Origin: Lachnospiraceae bacterium
GTDB lineage: Bacteria > Bacillota > Clostridia > Lachnospirales > Lachnospiraceae
Assembly (NCBI GenBank): GCA_017517305.1
Contig: JAFWZV010000021.1
Location: forward strand, 1-64,000
DNA length: 64,000 nucleotides
Direction of reading: 5' to 3'
The position numbers and the translations under genes are program-made. Below the pieces are notes generated by a model. That model was not told the origin of the DNA. It did not search any database and was given only the letters and a program-made list of their open reading frames with translations. The stretch's first letter is position 1, and each line of letters begins with the position of its first letter. Positions 23,656 to 32,239 of this stretch are shown one piece after another.

Positions 23656-24597
23656 CTATAAATCAAATATGCTCTTAATTGCATCCTCCAACAAGCCTTG
23701 TTTTGCAAGCTTAAAATTCAACAAGTAATCCAGATGATTAAAACCTTTTCGTAATTGAGCCTTGTCTTCTTTATTCCAACAAGCTCCATCTGTAATCAAG
23801 ATAAATCCAATATTATCTCTCTGCAAATCACTTTGCCTTGTTATATAGGAATCTATTATTTCTTCTGGTTTGGAGCCAGCACCATTATAAAAATTAACCT
23901 CTATATTTAAGGATTTTTTATTTCCTAATATAATAAAATCTGCCTTGCGATTTGCAATCTCATCAGATACTATGTAACCTTCTTTACGCAAAACTTCAAA
24001 CTTTTTCTGTTTAATCATTTTTAAATCATATTTCGCACAAATAGTATCAATAATCGGCTCACAAGCAAGTTCAAAAGCTTCTCCGCCTCTATTCTTTCTC
24101 CCATTTGAATCCATCCCAACAAGTACACCTATTACATAATCCAATGTACTTTTTTCAATTTTTGTTTCATACAAATCTTTCAAACCCATTTGTACAAAAA
24201 ATTTATAATATTCTTCAATTTGCTCATCAGTAATATTTTCTTTGTTATCATGAATATTGAAGTTATATTGCTGAAAATCATCACTGTCGATTTCCGAACC
24301 TATAATTTTCAATAAACCTTTCCCATTCATTACTTTTTTCCTATCATTTTTTGCTAGCCCAAATAAAATCGGAAATGTTTCTATTACTGTAGGAATTCTC
24401 TTGACCAATTTAACAAATGTCGTATGTATATCCTTACATCTTATCATTGCATCCATAGCATGAAACTCTATATTATATTTTTCGTAACCGCTAACATTTG
24501 TCCACTCAACATAGTAATTATATCCTCTATTTGTATCCAAAAGGTTTGATACAAATATGTTAGGGAAATCTTTTTCTTGTATGTCAGTATATTTCAT
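23656..24597 (-). CDS. Second DpnII-family restriction endonuclease, divergent
   Basis: 313 residues. It carries the same signature as the DpnII-like enzyme, MDSNGRKNRGG (162-172), and a parallel catalytic region: KADFII (Asp220) and IEVNFYNGAGSKPEE (Glu233). Outside these motifs it differs widely from the 20214-21077 protein, so it is an old paralogue or was acquired separately, not a recent duplication. It is paired with a different type of methyltransferase downstream, so its target may not be GATC. This makes two DpnII-superfamily systems back to back. Confidence 0.8.
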   Translation of the reverse strand: MKYTDIQEKDFPNIFVSNLLDTNRGYNYYVEWTNVSGYEKYNIEFHAMDAMIRCKDIHTTFVKLVKRIPTVIETFPILFGLAKNDRKKVMNGKGLLKIIGSEIDSDDFQQYNFNIHDNKENITDEQIEEYYKFFVQMGLKDLYETKIEKSTLDYVIGVLVGMDSNGRKNRGGEAFELACEPIIDTICAKYDLKMIKQKKFEVLRKEGYIVSDEIANRKADFIILGNKKSLNIEVNFYNGAGSKPEEIIDSYITRQSDLQRDNIGFILITDGACWNKEDKAQLRKGFNHLDYLLNFKLAKQGLLEDAIKSIFDL

Positions 24598-24741
24598 CGA
24601 AACTTATCTCCTCTTCATCCATTAGTCAACCTACATTTTCTAATAAAATAATACCATTCGAATTAAATTTGTTCAATGCATTTATTATATGTGCTTATAA
24701 TTATGATTAATTTAATGTCTCCATATAATATCAATTAATAA

Positions 24742-24783
24742 CAAGGAGAAGATAAATCATACAAATGCTTTATCTTCTCCTTG
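24742..24783. terminator. Long perfect hairpin after the 59-residue ORF
   Basis: A perfect 15-bp stem (24742-24756 with 24769-24783; arm CAAGGAGAAGATAAA) and a 12-nt loop, 3 bp past the stop of the small ORF on the minus strand. The flank is T/A-rich but lacks a clean T-run. The arm contains an AAGGAG sequence, so it could alternatively be a regulatory hairpin. Confidence 0.6.
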
Positions 24784-24786
24784 CAA

Positions 24787-24966
24787 CTAATTATTTGGGT
24801 TAATTTGAGACATTAATTTCATACACACGCTTCCTACTGCAGTATTAATTACCCTATTTTGATTTTCTAAAGATAATGTGTTTAAGTCTTTTAATAACTC
24901 CTGCGCGTAATGTTCCCATTTAATCATAAATGCCACATATTCTTGTTCGTCTTTATTTGTGTACAT
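24787..24966 (-). CDS. Small ORF of 59 residues upstream of the second restriction unit
   Basis: The start ATG at 24966 follows a strong GGGAGGAGGG ribosome binding site, and the stop TAG is at 24787-24789. The product begins MYTNKDEQEYVAFMIKWEHY and ends MSQINPNN; it is acidic and helical. No family is recognised. The good ribosome binding site and the terminator-like hairpin right after it argue for a real gene. Its position suggests an island gene, possibly linked to restriction control, but it has no visible HTH. Confidence 0.6.
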   Translation of the reverse strand: MYTNKDEQEYVAFMIKWEHYAQELLKDLNTLSLENQNRVINTAVGSVCMKLMSQINPNN

Positions 24967-25080
24967 TATAGTTACCCTCCTCCCTTGTTTATATAGATAC
25001 TATAATCACACCAAATTAAAAAAATCTGTCGAATTTAAGTATAAATTCCATTATTTACTATTTCTTAGTAACATTCACCT

Positions 25081-25232
25081 GTTATATCTGCGATGCCCGA
25101 GCTGCCTCCTTTCCGCTTCGCTCCAAGTCGGTCATCTCAGCCATCCTATGATGGTCAGAACATACAAAAAGAGCACCTTGCAAGTAAACTTGCAGATGCT
25201 CTTTTTGTATATTCTGACATCGCAGATATAAC
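25081..25232. repeat. Nested inverted repeat element with embedded terminator behind rpsI
   Basis: Outer 15-bp perfect arms (25081-25095 and 25218-25232, GTTATATCTGCGATG and its complement) enclose a 58-bp GC-richer insert (25096-25153) and then a 22-bp inverted repeat with one mismatch (25154-25175 with 25197-25218) and an inner 7-bp hairpin. The inner part works as the rpsI terminator. The GC-rich insert looks like a dispersed repeat of the REP/small palindromic type. Confidence 0.6.
25154..25218 (-). terminator. Terminator of the rplM-rpsI operon
   Basis: A 22-bp stem, one mismatch, whose arms contain AAAAAGAGCA and TGCTCTTTTT, with an inner TGCAAGT/ACTTGCA hairpin. It lies 14 bp past the rpsI stop. 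Its symmetry would allow termination on both strands. Confidence 0.8.
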
Positions 25233-25627
25233 TATCTCTTTGAAAACTGTGGTGCTCTTCTCGCTGCCTTGAGACCGTACTTCTTTCTCTCCTTCATACG
25301 AGGATCTCTTGTTAAGTAACCAGCCTTCTTAAGTGCAGGTCTGAACTCCTTGTCAGCCTCTAATAAAGCTCTTGAGATACCGTGTCTGATTGCACCAGCC
25401 TGACCAGTGAATCCACCGCCGTGTACCTTAATGAGAGCGTCATACTTACCAGTTGTGCCTGTTGCTGCAAATGGCTGCTGAACGATTACCTTAAGTGTAT
25501 TTAAACCGAAGTACTCGTCCATGTCCTTCTTATTGATAGTTATCTTACCAGTTCCTGGTACGAGATAAACTCTTGCTATACTGCTTTTTCTTCTACCTGT
25601 TCCGTAAAATCTTGTACTCTTAGCCAC
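25232..25627 (-). CDS. rpsI: 30S ribosomal protein S9
   Basis: 131 residues. [20 protein letters not shown] at the N-terminus and the basic C-terminal tail ending RRAPQFSKR, which reaches the P-site tRNA, are diagnostic. It lies 17 bp behind rplM in the universal rplM-rpsI pair and is followed by a strong terminator. The length is normal. Confidence 0.98.
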   Translation of the reverse strand: MAKSTRFYGTGRRKSSIARVYLVPGTGKITINKKDMDEYFGLNTLKVIVQQPFAATGTTGKYDALIKVHGGGFTGQAGAIRHGISRALLEADKEFRPALKKAGYLTRDPRMKERKKYGLKAARRAPQFSKR

Positions 25628-25644
25628 GAATGTTTCCTCCCTTA

Positions 25645-26079
25645 TTAATACTTAATCTCTAAAGCTTCTGGCTTCTGTGCCTGCTGCTTGTGCTCTGGGC
25701 CAGCATATACGTGAAGCTTCTTGATCATCTGTCTTCCAAGTGGTCCCTTTGGAAGCATTCCCTTAACTGCAAGGTAAATAACATCTTCTGGCTTCTTTGC
25801 GAGCTTCTCTGCGAGAGTCTGCTCCTTCATGCCTCCAACGTAATCTGAGTGATGATAGTACATCTTCTGTGCCATCTTCTTACCAGTTACCTTAATCTTA
25901 TCAGCATTAACTACTACTACATAATCACCAGTATCGATGTGTGGTGTAAATGTAGGCTTATTCTTACCTCTTAAAACGCTAGCGATCTCTGATGATAAAC
26001 GACCTAATGTATGTCCTGTAGCATCAACTACATACCACTTTCTTTCAATGTTTGATGGGCTTGCCATAAAGCTCTTCAT
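25645..26079 (-). CDS. rplM: 50S ribosomal protein L13
   Basis: 144 residues, normal length. Diagnostic stretches are [40 protein letters not shown] and [20 protein letters not shown]. It is the first gene of the rplM-rpsI operon, with a consensus promoter and a leader of about 130 nt that may carry the autoregulatory L13 leader structure. Confidence 0.98.
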   Translation of the reverse strand: MKSFMASPSNIERKWYVVDATGHTLGRLSSEIASVLRGKNKPTFTPHIDTGDYVVVVNADKIKVTGKKMAQKMYYHHSDYVGGMKEQTLAEKLAKKPEDVIYLAVKGMLPKGPLGRQMIKKLHVYAGPEHKQQAQKPEALEIKY

Positions 26080-26212
26080 TGTGGTTCCTCCTTAATTAAA
26101 CTAAAATGTAAATTGTATGTTAATACATTCTCTCCGGGGCATTGGCTAGAATATATTATTCATCCTACTTATACAAATGCACGCAAAAATAGCGTGAATT
26201 TCCACGTCAACA
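26080..26212 (-). promoter_or_regulatory. Leader of rplM (candidate L13 autoregulatory leader)
   Basis: About 130 nt between the promoter and the rplM ATG, containing a GACGTGGAAATTCACG hairpin and a following GCGTGCATTTGT segment. Firmicutes rplM leaders are a known ribosomal-protein-binding RNA class; I infer rather than prove membership. Confidence 0.45.
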
Positions 26213-26218
26213 TTTGAT

Positions 26219-26247
26219 ATTATATTATACGGGGCCGGCTGTGTCAA
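26219..26247 (-). promoter_or_regulatory. Consensus sigma-A promoter of rplM-rpsI
   Basis: TTGACA (26242-26247), 17 bp, TATAAT (26219-26224) on the minus strand: a perfect consensus promoter, with an unusually GC-rich spacer start (CAGCCGGCCCCG). Confidence 0.9.
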
Positions 26248-26307
26248 TGAATTTTTTTACAAAAAATGTATCTTTTTTCAAGCAGTTGGCCGGTTTCTCC
26301 ATATAAA

Positions 26308-26354
26308 GTGTTTTAAAATTTCAAAACACAAAATCTTGTGTGGCAATGAGCCAC
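26308..26354. terminator. Hairpins downstream of truA
   Basis: Two small stems on the minus strand: GTGGC/GCCAC (26340-26354), then GTGTTTT/AAAACAC (26308-26329) with A/T-rich loop. Together they probably end the ecf-truA transcript before the rplM promoter. Confidence 0.55.
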
Positions 26355-26365
26355 GCTGACAGCCA

Positions 26366-27103
26366 CTATAGGTACTCTATCCCCACTAAGGTAAGTCCAC
26401 AGGCCTCTGCCTTTGGTCCTGCTGCCGCCCTATCCCTTGCTTCAAGAATCTCCTTTACATGCTCTGGCTCGTACATTCCCATACCACACTTAAGGAGAGT
26501 TCCCATTATGATTCTCACCATATTATACAGGAAGCCATAGCCCTTTATGGTCATGGTAACCATATTTCCTTCTTTGGAAAAAGTTATCTCCGTCACATGT
26601 CTCACAGTATTCTCCACCTGAGTTCTAGTGGAACAGAAGGACTTAAAATCATGCTCTCCCACCAGATAGTTTGCTGCCTGCTGCATCTTATCTACATCTA
26701 TATTGTAATATACGAACTTAGAATAAAGCCTCACCATAGGGTTTGGGAATCTTGAGTTCCATATCCTATACTGGTAGGTTTTTATAGTGTCACAAAATCT
26801 TGGATGAAAGTCATCCGCTACTTCACAGGAATCCTGAATGCGAATATCATCAGGCAGTCTCTGATTAAGGGCAAAGGAAATCTTTTCAGCAGGTATTCTG
26901 GTTTCAGTATCAAATACCGCTACATTTCCCAGGGCATGGACTCCTGAGTCTGTACGGCTTGCACCTATTACCTTAATATCCTCCTTGAGAAGTTCCGACA
27001 ACTCCTTATTTAATATTTCCTCGATTGTTATTCCATTGTCCTGTATCTGCCAGCCATGGTAATTAGTACCATCGTAGGCTACGATTAATTTTACTCTCTT
27101 CAT
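26366..27103 (-). CDS. truA: tRNA pseudouridine synthase A
   Basis: 245 residues, normal length. The catalytic Asp52 lies in ASRTDSGVHALGNVA, the TruA motif; the start KLIVAYDGTNYHGWQIQDNG and RIWNSRFPNP are also diagnostic. It forms pseudouridine at positions 38-40 of the tRNA anticodon arm. It sits in the conserved Firmicutes order ecfA-ecfT-truA-rplM-rpsI, here with one extra gene between ecfT and truA. Confidence 0.96.
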   Translation of the reverse strand: MKRVKLIVAYDGTNYHGWQIQDNGITIEEILNKELSELLKEDIKVIGASRTDSGVHALGNVAVFDTETRIPAEKISFALNQRLPDDIRIQDSCEVADDFHPRFCDTIKTYQYRIWNSRFPNPMVRLYSKFVYYNIDVDKMQQAANYLVGEHDFKSFCSTRTQVENTVRHVTEITFSKEGNMVTMTIKGYGFLYNMVRIIMGTLLKCGMGMYEPEHVKEILEARDRAAAGPKAEACGLTLVGIEYL

Positions 27104-27115
27104 TATAACTCCATC

Positions 27116-28240
27116 CTACAGCAAACCCAGATTCTCAATCTCCTGCTTTTTGCTCTCATATCTATTAATTTCATTGGCACAGTCTGCTATATCCCTGGCC
27201 AATTCTTTCCTTTTCTTGTACACCGGTGTCAAACTATGGGTAAATGCATAGTCCTGTATCTGCTTATGGTCATGCTCCACCAAATAGGATATTACTGGCT
27301 CCTTACATGCATTTATAAGCCACAGCATATAAGGTAGCATAATCACGCACCACACCACTCCTAATATATTCATTACCACACCATCAAAGCAGCTTACTAT
27401 TATAGTAAGAATGGCGCCAATCAAGACAAAAGAGGTTACCTTATCTCTGACAACGTATATGTTTTCATCTATCTCTATAATTCTGTCCTGAAGCTTTTTA
27501 TCTTCAAGCTCAAGTCTTACCTTTTCTCTTTCTTTGAGCTTAAGTTCCTCTGTTACATTCTTAAGCATTTCCTCAGCTTGAACTTCACTAATTTCATCCT
27601 TTTTTATATTAAAGGATAGGCCAGATTTGGTAGTTTTAAATGTATCGTCAGCTGGCTTTTCCCCTAAGAACACCTTTGCCTTTTCATCTAGAAGCTGAGA
27701 ACGAACAAATAGCTCCCTTTCCCTCTTCTTAGCCGACAAGTATTTAATCTCGTCTTGGATGGTCTTAAGCTCTGTCTTAAGCACTATTATTCTTTCCTCT
27801 GACATTTGTTGCTCTCTCTCAAAGGTTACTGTTCCTTTGTCACCATCCATATTTTTTGAAAATGGATTAAATTTCCCTAACATCTTAATCTCTGGCAACC
27901 AAAGCTTTATACAGAAAAAGCCACAGAAGAAAAAGCCAAGCAGTGATATAAGCATAGAAATAAGGGTAGCTATGTTATAGCCCTCTGTTTTTAAGCTAAT
28001 TACAGATGCTATAAAAAGCACTATACAAGCAATTTCTACAATGGTAAATGGAATTATGTACATCATTCTAGTTCTAGCCTTTGAGGCAGTATTTTTCCTT
28101 CTTTGGTGTATATACTTTAATTTAAACTCTTCATTAGAAAGCTCTAATTCAAGCATTACCCGACTTTCCTTGCATCGATTTAATCTGTCCCCAACCTTTA
28201 TTAATTCTTCATCCTCACACTGTGCTATATCCCAACCCAT
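27116..28240 (-). CDS. Unknown membrane protein with two TM pairs and central coiled coil
   Basis: 374 residues, not recognised. An N-terminal helical region (1-55) is followed by two hydrophobic segments (about 59-81 and 88-111), a long Glu/Lys/Arg-rich helical region with coiled-coil character (about 140-262), two more hydrophobic segments (about 268-310), and a C-terminal helix. It is inserted between ecfT and truA, which are normally adjacent, and is 12 bp from truA, so it shares the transcript. No catalytic motif is visible. Confidence 0.65.
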   Translation of the reverse strand: MGWDIAQCEDEELIKVGDRLNRCKESRVMLELELSNEEFKLKYIHQRRKNTASKARTRMMYIIPFTIVEIACIVLFIASVISLKTEGYNIATLISMLISLLGFFFCGFFCIKLWLPEIKMLGKFNPFSKNMDGDKGTVTFEREQQMSEERIIVLKTELKTIQDEIKYLSAKKRERELFVRSQLLDEKAKVFLGEKPADDTFKTTKSGLSFNIKKDEISEVQAEEMLKNVTEELKLKEREKVRLELEDKKLQDRIIEIDENIYVVRDKVTSFVLIGAILTIIVSCFDGVVMNILGVVWCVIMLPYMLWLINACKEPVISYLVEHDHKQIQDYAFTHSLTPVYKKRKELARDIADCANEINRYESKKQEIENLGLL

Positions 28241-28280
28241 ATTTTTCTCCCCGTATAAAAATAATATATTTACTTGCTAT

Positions 28281-29060
28281 CTAAAATTTAATTGCAAAAT
28301 ATACCCCAAACACTATAACAAGTAGTAACACAACATATCCTATCACATCTTTGCCATCATACACAAGTGGCTTTAACTTAGTTCTACCCTTGCCACCAGT
28401 ATAGCAACGTGCATCCATAGCCTCACCAAGATTTGTAGCTCTGTCTATGGAATTCTGGAACAGTGGCACTAACACCTTACTCATGGCTTTTACTCTCTTA
28501 ACAGGTCCACCCTTGTGAAAGGATGCCCCTCTAGCCTCCTGTGCCTTCATAATTCTGTCTAACTCTTGACTTAATACTGACAGAAATCTCATAGCAATGG
28601 TTATTCCCATAGCTACATTTCCACTTAGGTGGAAGCATTTCTCTAAGCCATCCGTTAATTCCGTTGGTGTTGTAGTATACATTAGAAGAGAGGACATAAA
28701 TATCATCAACACCATACGCCATACCACAAATCCAAATTTTACTAAGCCTGCCCCAGTTGCTGTTAATCCTAGCAGGGTAACTCCCCCTGTCCCTGGTGTG
28801 GTAAATATATTAATAGCGGAGCAAAGCACAACCACAACTAATATGCTTCTACTACCCTTAACCATATGCCCTACGGGAACCTTGCTCATTATAACTGCTA
28901 CTAGAAAAATAAGCGTCAGCATACCAAACAAGACTACATTTCTATCTAGTAAAAGTAATATTATATATGCAATTGTAGCTCTTATCTTAAGCCTTGGGTC
29001 CAATCTGTGCATCAGAGAATCTGTGCTGTAATACTGGCCTAAGGTTATATCCTTTAGCAT
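28281..29060 (-). CDS. ecfT: Energy-coupling factor transporter transmembrane subunit EcfT
   Basis: 259 residues, normal length. It begins MLKDITLGQYYSTDSLMHRLDPRLKI, the typical EcfT N-terminus, has five or six membrane segments, and carries the two Ala-Arg-Gly-type coupling motifs (AQEARGASF near 175 and AMDARCYTGG near 222) that dock on the ATPases. Note that the second is ARC rather than ARG. It forms the shared ECF module that powers vitamin and metal uptake with separate substrate-binding S components; none of those is in this window. Confidence 0.93.
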   Translation of the reverse strand: MLKDITLGQYYSTDSLMHRLDPRLKIRATIAYIILLLLDRNVVLFGMLTLIFLVAVIMSKVPVGHMVKGSRSILVVVVLCSAINIFTTPGTGGVTLLGLTATGAGLVKFGFVVWRMVLMIFMSSLLMYTTTPTELTDGLEKCFHLSGNVAMGITIAMRFLSVLSQELDRIMKAQEARGASFHKGGPVKRVKAMSKVLVPLFQNSIDRATNLGEAMDARCYTGGKGRTKLKPLVYDGKDVIGYVVLLLVIVFGVYFAIKF

Positions 29061-29192
29061 CCTTACCTTAACTCCTTACAGTTAATCTAACATATTATTT
29101 ATCTAATATTTCACTTTAATTCCTTAACGTAAATTAACGTGAATTCTTTAACCTTAATCATCTAATACCACTTAATCAACCTCTTAGGACTA

Positions 29193-31010
29193 CTATCGCA
29201 AGCACTTAATTATATTCTCCACACCCTTGGTTACATCCATCTCCACGCAGTCCACTGGCATACCAGCCAGTCTAAGCTTTATAAGAAGCTGCATTATAAC
29301 TGGAATATTTGCCATAGAACCATCTGCAGAATCAGTCTTTACATCAGTGTCAGAATCTCTCTTATATGCATCCCACCACTGCTTATAAAAGCCCATAGCC
29401 ACATCTCCATCATAGCTAAGTCTTCCACCATCTAAGACAATCAATCTATCTGCCCTTTGGGCAATAGCTTCCACATCATGGGTAACCATAATTATAGTAA
29501 TTCCAGCCTCCCTATGAAGGGCATCAATTATATCAAGCATCTCCATCTTTCCCACTGGATCAAGTCCTGAGGTTGGCTCATCTAATATTAGGTACTCTGG
29601 TTTCATAGCCAAAACTCCAGCAAGGGCAACTCTCTTCCTCTGACCACCGCTAAGCTTATTTATAGGCATATCGTAAATGTCATCAGGAAGTCCCACAAGC
29701 TTAATTGCCTCGTAGGCTCTCTTTTCAGCCTCAACCTCGCTAACACCCACATTTCTAGGTCCAAATACTACATCCTCATATACATTTTTCCCAAAGAGCT
29801 GCTGACTGGCATATTGGAACACATAGCCAATCTTGCACCTAAGAGCTTGTATATCCGTAGTTCGGTCATTTACATCTATACCATCCACATATACCGTTCC
29901 CGAAAGGGGCTTAAGCAATGCAGGAATGTGTTGTAGCAATGTAGATTTTCCTGTGCCTGTAGCACCAACCACTGCCACATATTCTCCCTTTCCAACACTA
30001 AAGGATATATCCTCTAAAACCTTTTTCTTCCCGTATCCACAAGTAAGCTTATCCACCAGGATTGCATTTACCGGGTCTATCCTTTTGTGCTCTGCCATTG
30101 GCGCTGGCATATTTACATCAAGTTCAAAGGAATAAGGGTGCTCCTTTTTAATACGAGCCACCATATCTTCCACTGTAAATATGCTCTTATCTCTTATAAC
30201 ATTATTCTCTAAAAGTATCTCTCTGATTTTAACTATCTCAGGATAATCAAGACCGTAATCAAACAGATTGCTGTCCTTAGAAAATATACTTTCTCTCCTA
30301 CCCTTGGCCACCAATTTGCCTTGATGTAGTAGGTAGATTGTATCTGCATATAAAAGCTCCTCCATCATGTGAGTAATCATAATTATGGTTATGCCTAGCT
30401 TCTCATTAAGCACCTTCATGGTCTTGATTATCTCTCGCCTGGACTTCGGATCCAGCATACTGGTAGACTCATCTAACACTATACACTGTGGCTTCATAGC
30501 AAGCACACCTGCTATGGCAACCTTCTGCTTCTCGCCACCGCTTAATTCATTTATTCTTCTATCCACATATTTTTCGGCACCATCAGCTCTGGCACCATAG
30601 GCCACAAGCCCTGCCTGCTCCACGGCATTTATTACTCGCTCCCACAGCTCTTCCTGAGCCACACCTAGATTCTCAGCACCAAAGGCCACATCCTCCGACA
30701 CCACACTTCCTATAAGCTGGTCGTCCGGATTTTGGAACACCATGCCTACAGCTTTTCTAATATCTAGAATATTATCCTCATCTAAGGCATCTTTGCCTCC
30801 GATAACAACAGCACCCTCAATAGGCACCAGAAGTCTATTAAGAATCCTTGCAAATGTGCTCTTTCCCGAACCATTCTTGCCACACACACCGATAAATTCG
30901 CCTTTTCTAGCATCAAAATTAATCCCACGGATAGCGTTAATCATATCTGTGAGATTACCCTCTTCGTCTCTGTCAAAATATTCAAATGCAAGGTCGCGAA
31001 TTTTTATCAT
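29193..31010 (-). CDS. Single-chain fusion of ECF transporter ATPases EcfA1 and EcfA2
   Basis: 605 residues holding two complete ABC ATPases. First half: Walker A GKNGSGKS (44-51), signature LSGGE (156-160), Walker B CIVLDES (176-182). Second half: Walker A GATGTGKS (349-356), signature LSGGQ (453-457), Walker B LILDEP (474-479). The first half resembles EcfA1 (LDESTSMLDP), the second EcfA2. In most Firmicutes these are separate genes; here a ~50-residue linker (about 265-312) joins them, giving an obligate 1:1 heterodimer. ecfT follows 132 bp downstream, an unusually long gap. All catalytic motifs are intact. Confidence 0.9.
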   Translation of the reverse strand: MIKIRDLAFEYFDRDEEGNLTDMINAIRGINFDARKGEFIGVCGKNGSGKSTFARILNRLLVPIEGAVVIGGKDALDEDNILDIRKAVGMVFQNPDDQLIGSVVSEDVAFGAENLGVAQEELWERVINAVEQAGLVAYGARADGAEKYVDRRINELSGGEKQKVAIAGVLAMKPQCIVLDESTSMLDPKSRREIIKTMKVLNEKLGITIIMITHMMEELLYADTIYLLHQGKLVAKGRRESIFSKDSNLFDYGLDYPEIVKIREILLENNVIRDKSIFTVEDMVARIKKEHPYSFELDVNMPAPMAEHKRIDPVNAILVDKLTCGYGKKKVLEDISFSVGKGEYVAVVGATGTGKSTLLQHIPALLKPLSGTVYVDGIDVNDRTTDIQALRCKIGYVFQYASQQLFGKNVYEDVVFGPRNVGVSEVEAEKRAYEAIKLVGLPDDIYDMPINKLSGGQRKRVALAGVLAMKPEYLILDEPTSGLDPVGKMEMLDIIDALHREAGITIIMVTHDVEAIAQRADRLIVLDGGRLSYDGDVAMGFYKQWWDAYKRDSDTDVKTDSADGSMANIPVIMQLLIKLRLAGMPVDCVEMDVTKGVENIIKCLR

Positions 31011-31052
31011 AGTGATTTTTGTGTTCTACTTTCTCATTTTATATATTCAAAA

Positions 31053-31730
31053 TCATCTTACTTTTTCTGTATATCTGCAATTTGGAAAGCTCATACAACC
31101 GTAGAATTCTCCATATACTCCATTTCTTATCTTTAGCGCATTACCACATTTTGGACATGTTTTCCCAGACTTATTTCCTTCTGGCTCCTGTTCTACAAGC
31201 AAGTGTTCGTAGCATTTCTGGTTCATAATACAATCATTCAATGCTCTATGTGCACCCTGAGTACTTATATTATAATGTGCCGCTATATCCACCAGCTTAT
31301 GAGAACTAAGCTGTTGCAGACGCTTTCTAGACATTTGCAAAGTATCAATATAGTCATTGGATATAGTAATTCCAAGAAGTTCTTCCGCTTCTCGCCATAT
31401 AAACTTCATATCAAAGCCTGCTATGTTATGTCCCACCAAAACCATATCACCTATAAAACCTATAAACTGCGGCAAAACCTGCTCGATTGTTGGCTCCTCT
31501 TTAACCATTTCATCTGTTATACCATTTACCGCAGTTGCTCCGTAAGGTATAGGTCTCATAGGATTTACCAATGTGGAAAATGTGTCTATCACCTGACCAT
31601 TTATAACCTTTACCGCTGATATTTCAATAATAGAATCATTTTTACAACTTATACCTGTGGTCTCTAAATCAAACACCACATAATCTGATACATATTCTGT
31701 TTTGTTTGTTCCTCTTCTGTTTGTCTTCAT
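31053..31730 (-). CDS. DnaQ-like 3'-5' exonuclease with C-terminal topoisomerase-type zinc ribbon
   Basis: The start is ATG 31730 (MKTNRRGTNK), just after the stop of the upstream gene at 31738. 225 residues. The DEDD exonuclease domain (about 16-180) shows VVFDLETTG (Asp21, Glu23), VGHNIAGFDMKF and a C-terminal HRALNDC, the DEDDh pattern. The tail (about 190-225) is a zinc ribbon with four Cys (CPKCG ... FYGC ... PNC), like those of type IA topoisomerases. It would trim 3' ends of DNA or RNA. The upstream gene ends 7 bp before it. Confidence 0.85.
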   Translation of the reverse strand: MKTNRRGTNKTEYVSDYVVFDLETTGISCKNDSIIEISAVKVINGQVIDTFSTLVNPMRPIPYGATAVNGITDEMVKEEPTIEQVLPQFIGFIGDMVLVGHNIAGFDMKFIWREAEELLGITISNDYIDTLQMSRKRLQQLSSHKLVDIAAHYNISTQGAHRALNDCIMNQKCYEHLLVEQEPEGNKSGKTCPKCGNALKIRNGVYGEFYGCMSFPNCRYTEKVR

Positions 31731-31737
31731 TCTTCCT

Positions 31738-32226
31738 TTATGGGTATCCATATGATACAAGAACCCACTCTCCACCATTTTTTCTTCCTAATATCCAGTG
31801 CCAACTATATTCTGATGAAAATCCGTCAAAAAAGCACATGGCCTTATTCCTTGTATAGTATGATTCGAATACTATACATTGGTCATAATCTCCTCCCACA
31901 ATGTCTCCATTGATATAATCTAGCTCTCCCATAGAATAATCATCACCTGCATAGGTTAGGTTTTTTAAAGTACAGCCTTCAAACTGTCCAAACTCGACTT
32001 TCAGGGTCTCTACTGCTTGCTCCATCTCTTCCTTAGAATATATCTGCGATGTCTGGTAATCCACCTTCACATTTTCTGCATTTCCTGGTCCAGCATTATC
32101 TGAAATATAAAGCAACACAGCAATCACCGCAAACCATACTAAAATAAATATACTTATACCACATAATATTTTGTTTAATACTTTCCAAGTCCTTTTTGCT
32201 TTATTATTTTTTTGTAATTCTTTCAT
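31738..32226 (-). CDS. Membrane-anchored protein of unknown function, paralogue of the next gene
   Basis: The start is ATG 32226 (MKELQKNNKA), with GGAGAG upstream and 13 bp after the preceding stop. 162 residues. One hydrophobic segment (about 18-42) is followed by a soluble domain with VDYQTSQIYSKEEMEQAVET, FEGCTLKNLTYAG, and the ending WHWILGRKNGGEWVL. It shares many phrases with the 32240-32734 protein (YQTSQI, LGRK-GG-W), so the two arose by tandem duplication. The domain probably faces outside. Function is unknown. Confidence 0.7.
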   Translation of the reverse strand: MKELQKNNKAKRTWKVLNKILCGISIFILVWFAVIAVLLYISDNAGPGNAENVKVDYQTSQIYSKEEMEQAVETLKVEFGQFEGCTLKNLTYAGDDYSMGELDYINGDIVGGDYDQCIVFESYYTRNKAMCFFDGFSSEYSWHWILGRKNGGEWVLVSYGYP

Positions 32227-32239
32227 AAACTCTCCAGTA

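Noticed and set aside
14654..24966. Prophage or integrative element explaining the defence genes
   Set aside because: No integrase, recombinase, structural or conjugation gene and no clear flanking direct repeats were found within the window, so the island is described only by its gene content.
24959..25231. 90-residue plus-strand frame across the rpsI terminator
   Set aside because: Runs through the nested inverted repeats and terminator; no ribosome binding site.
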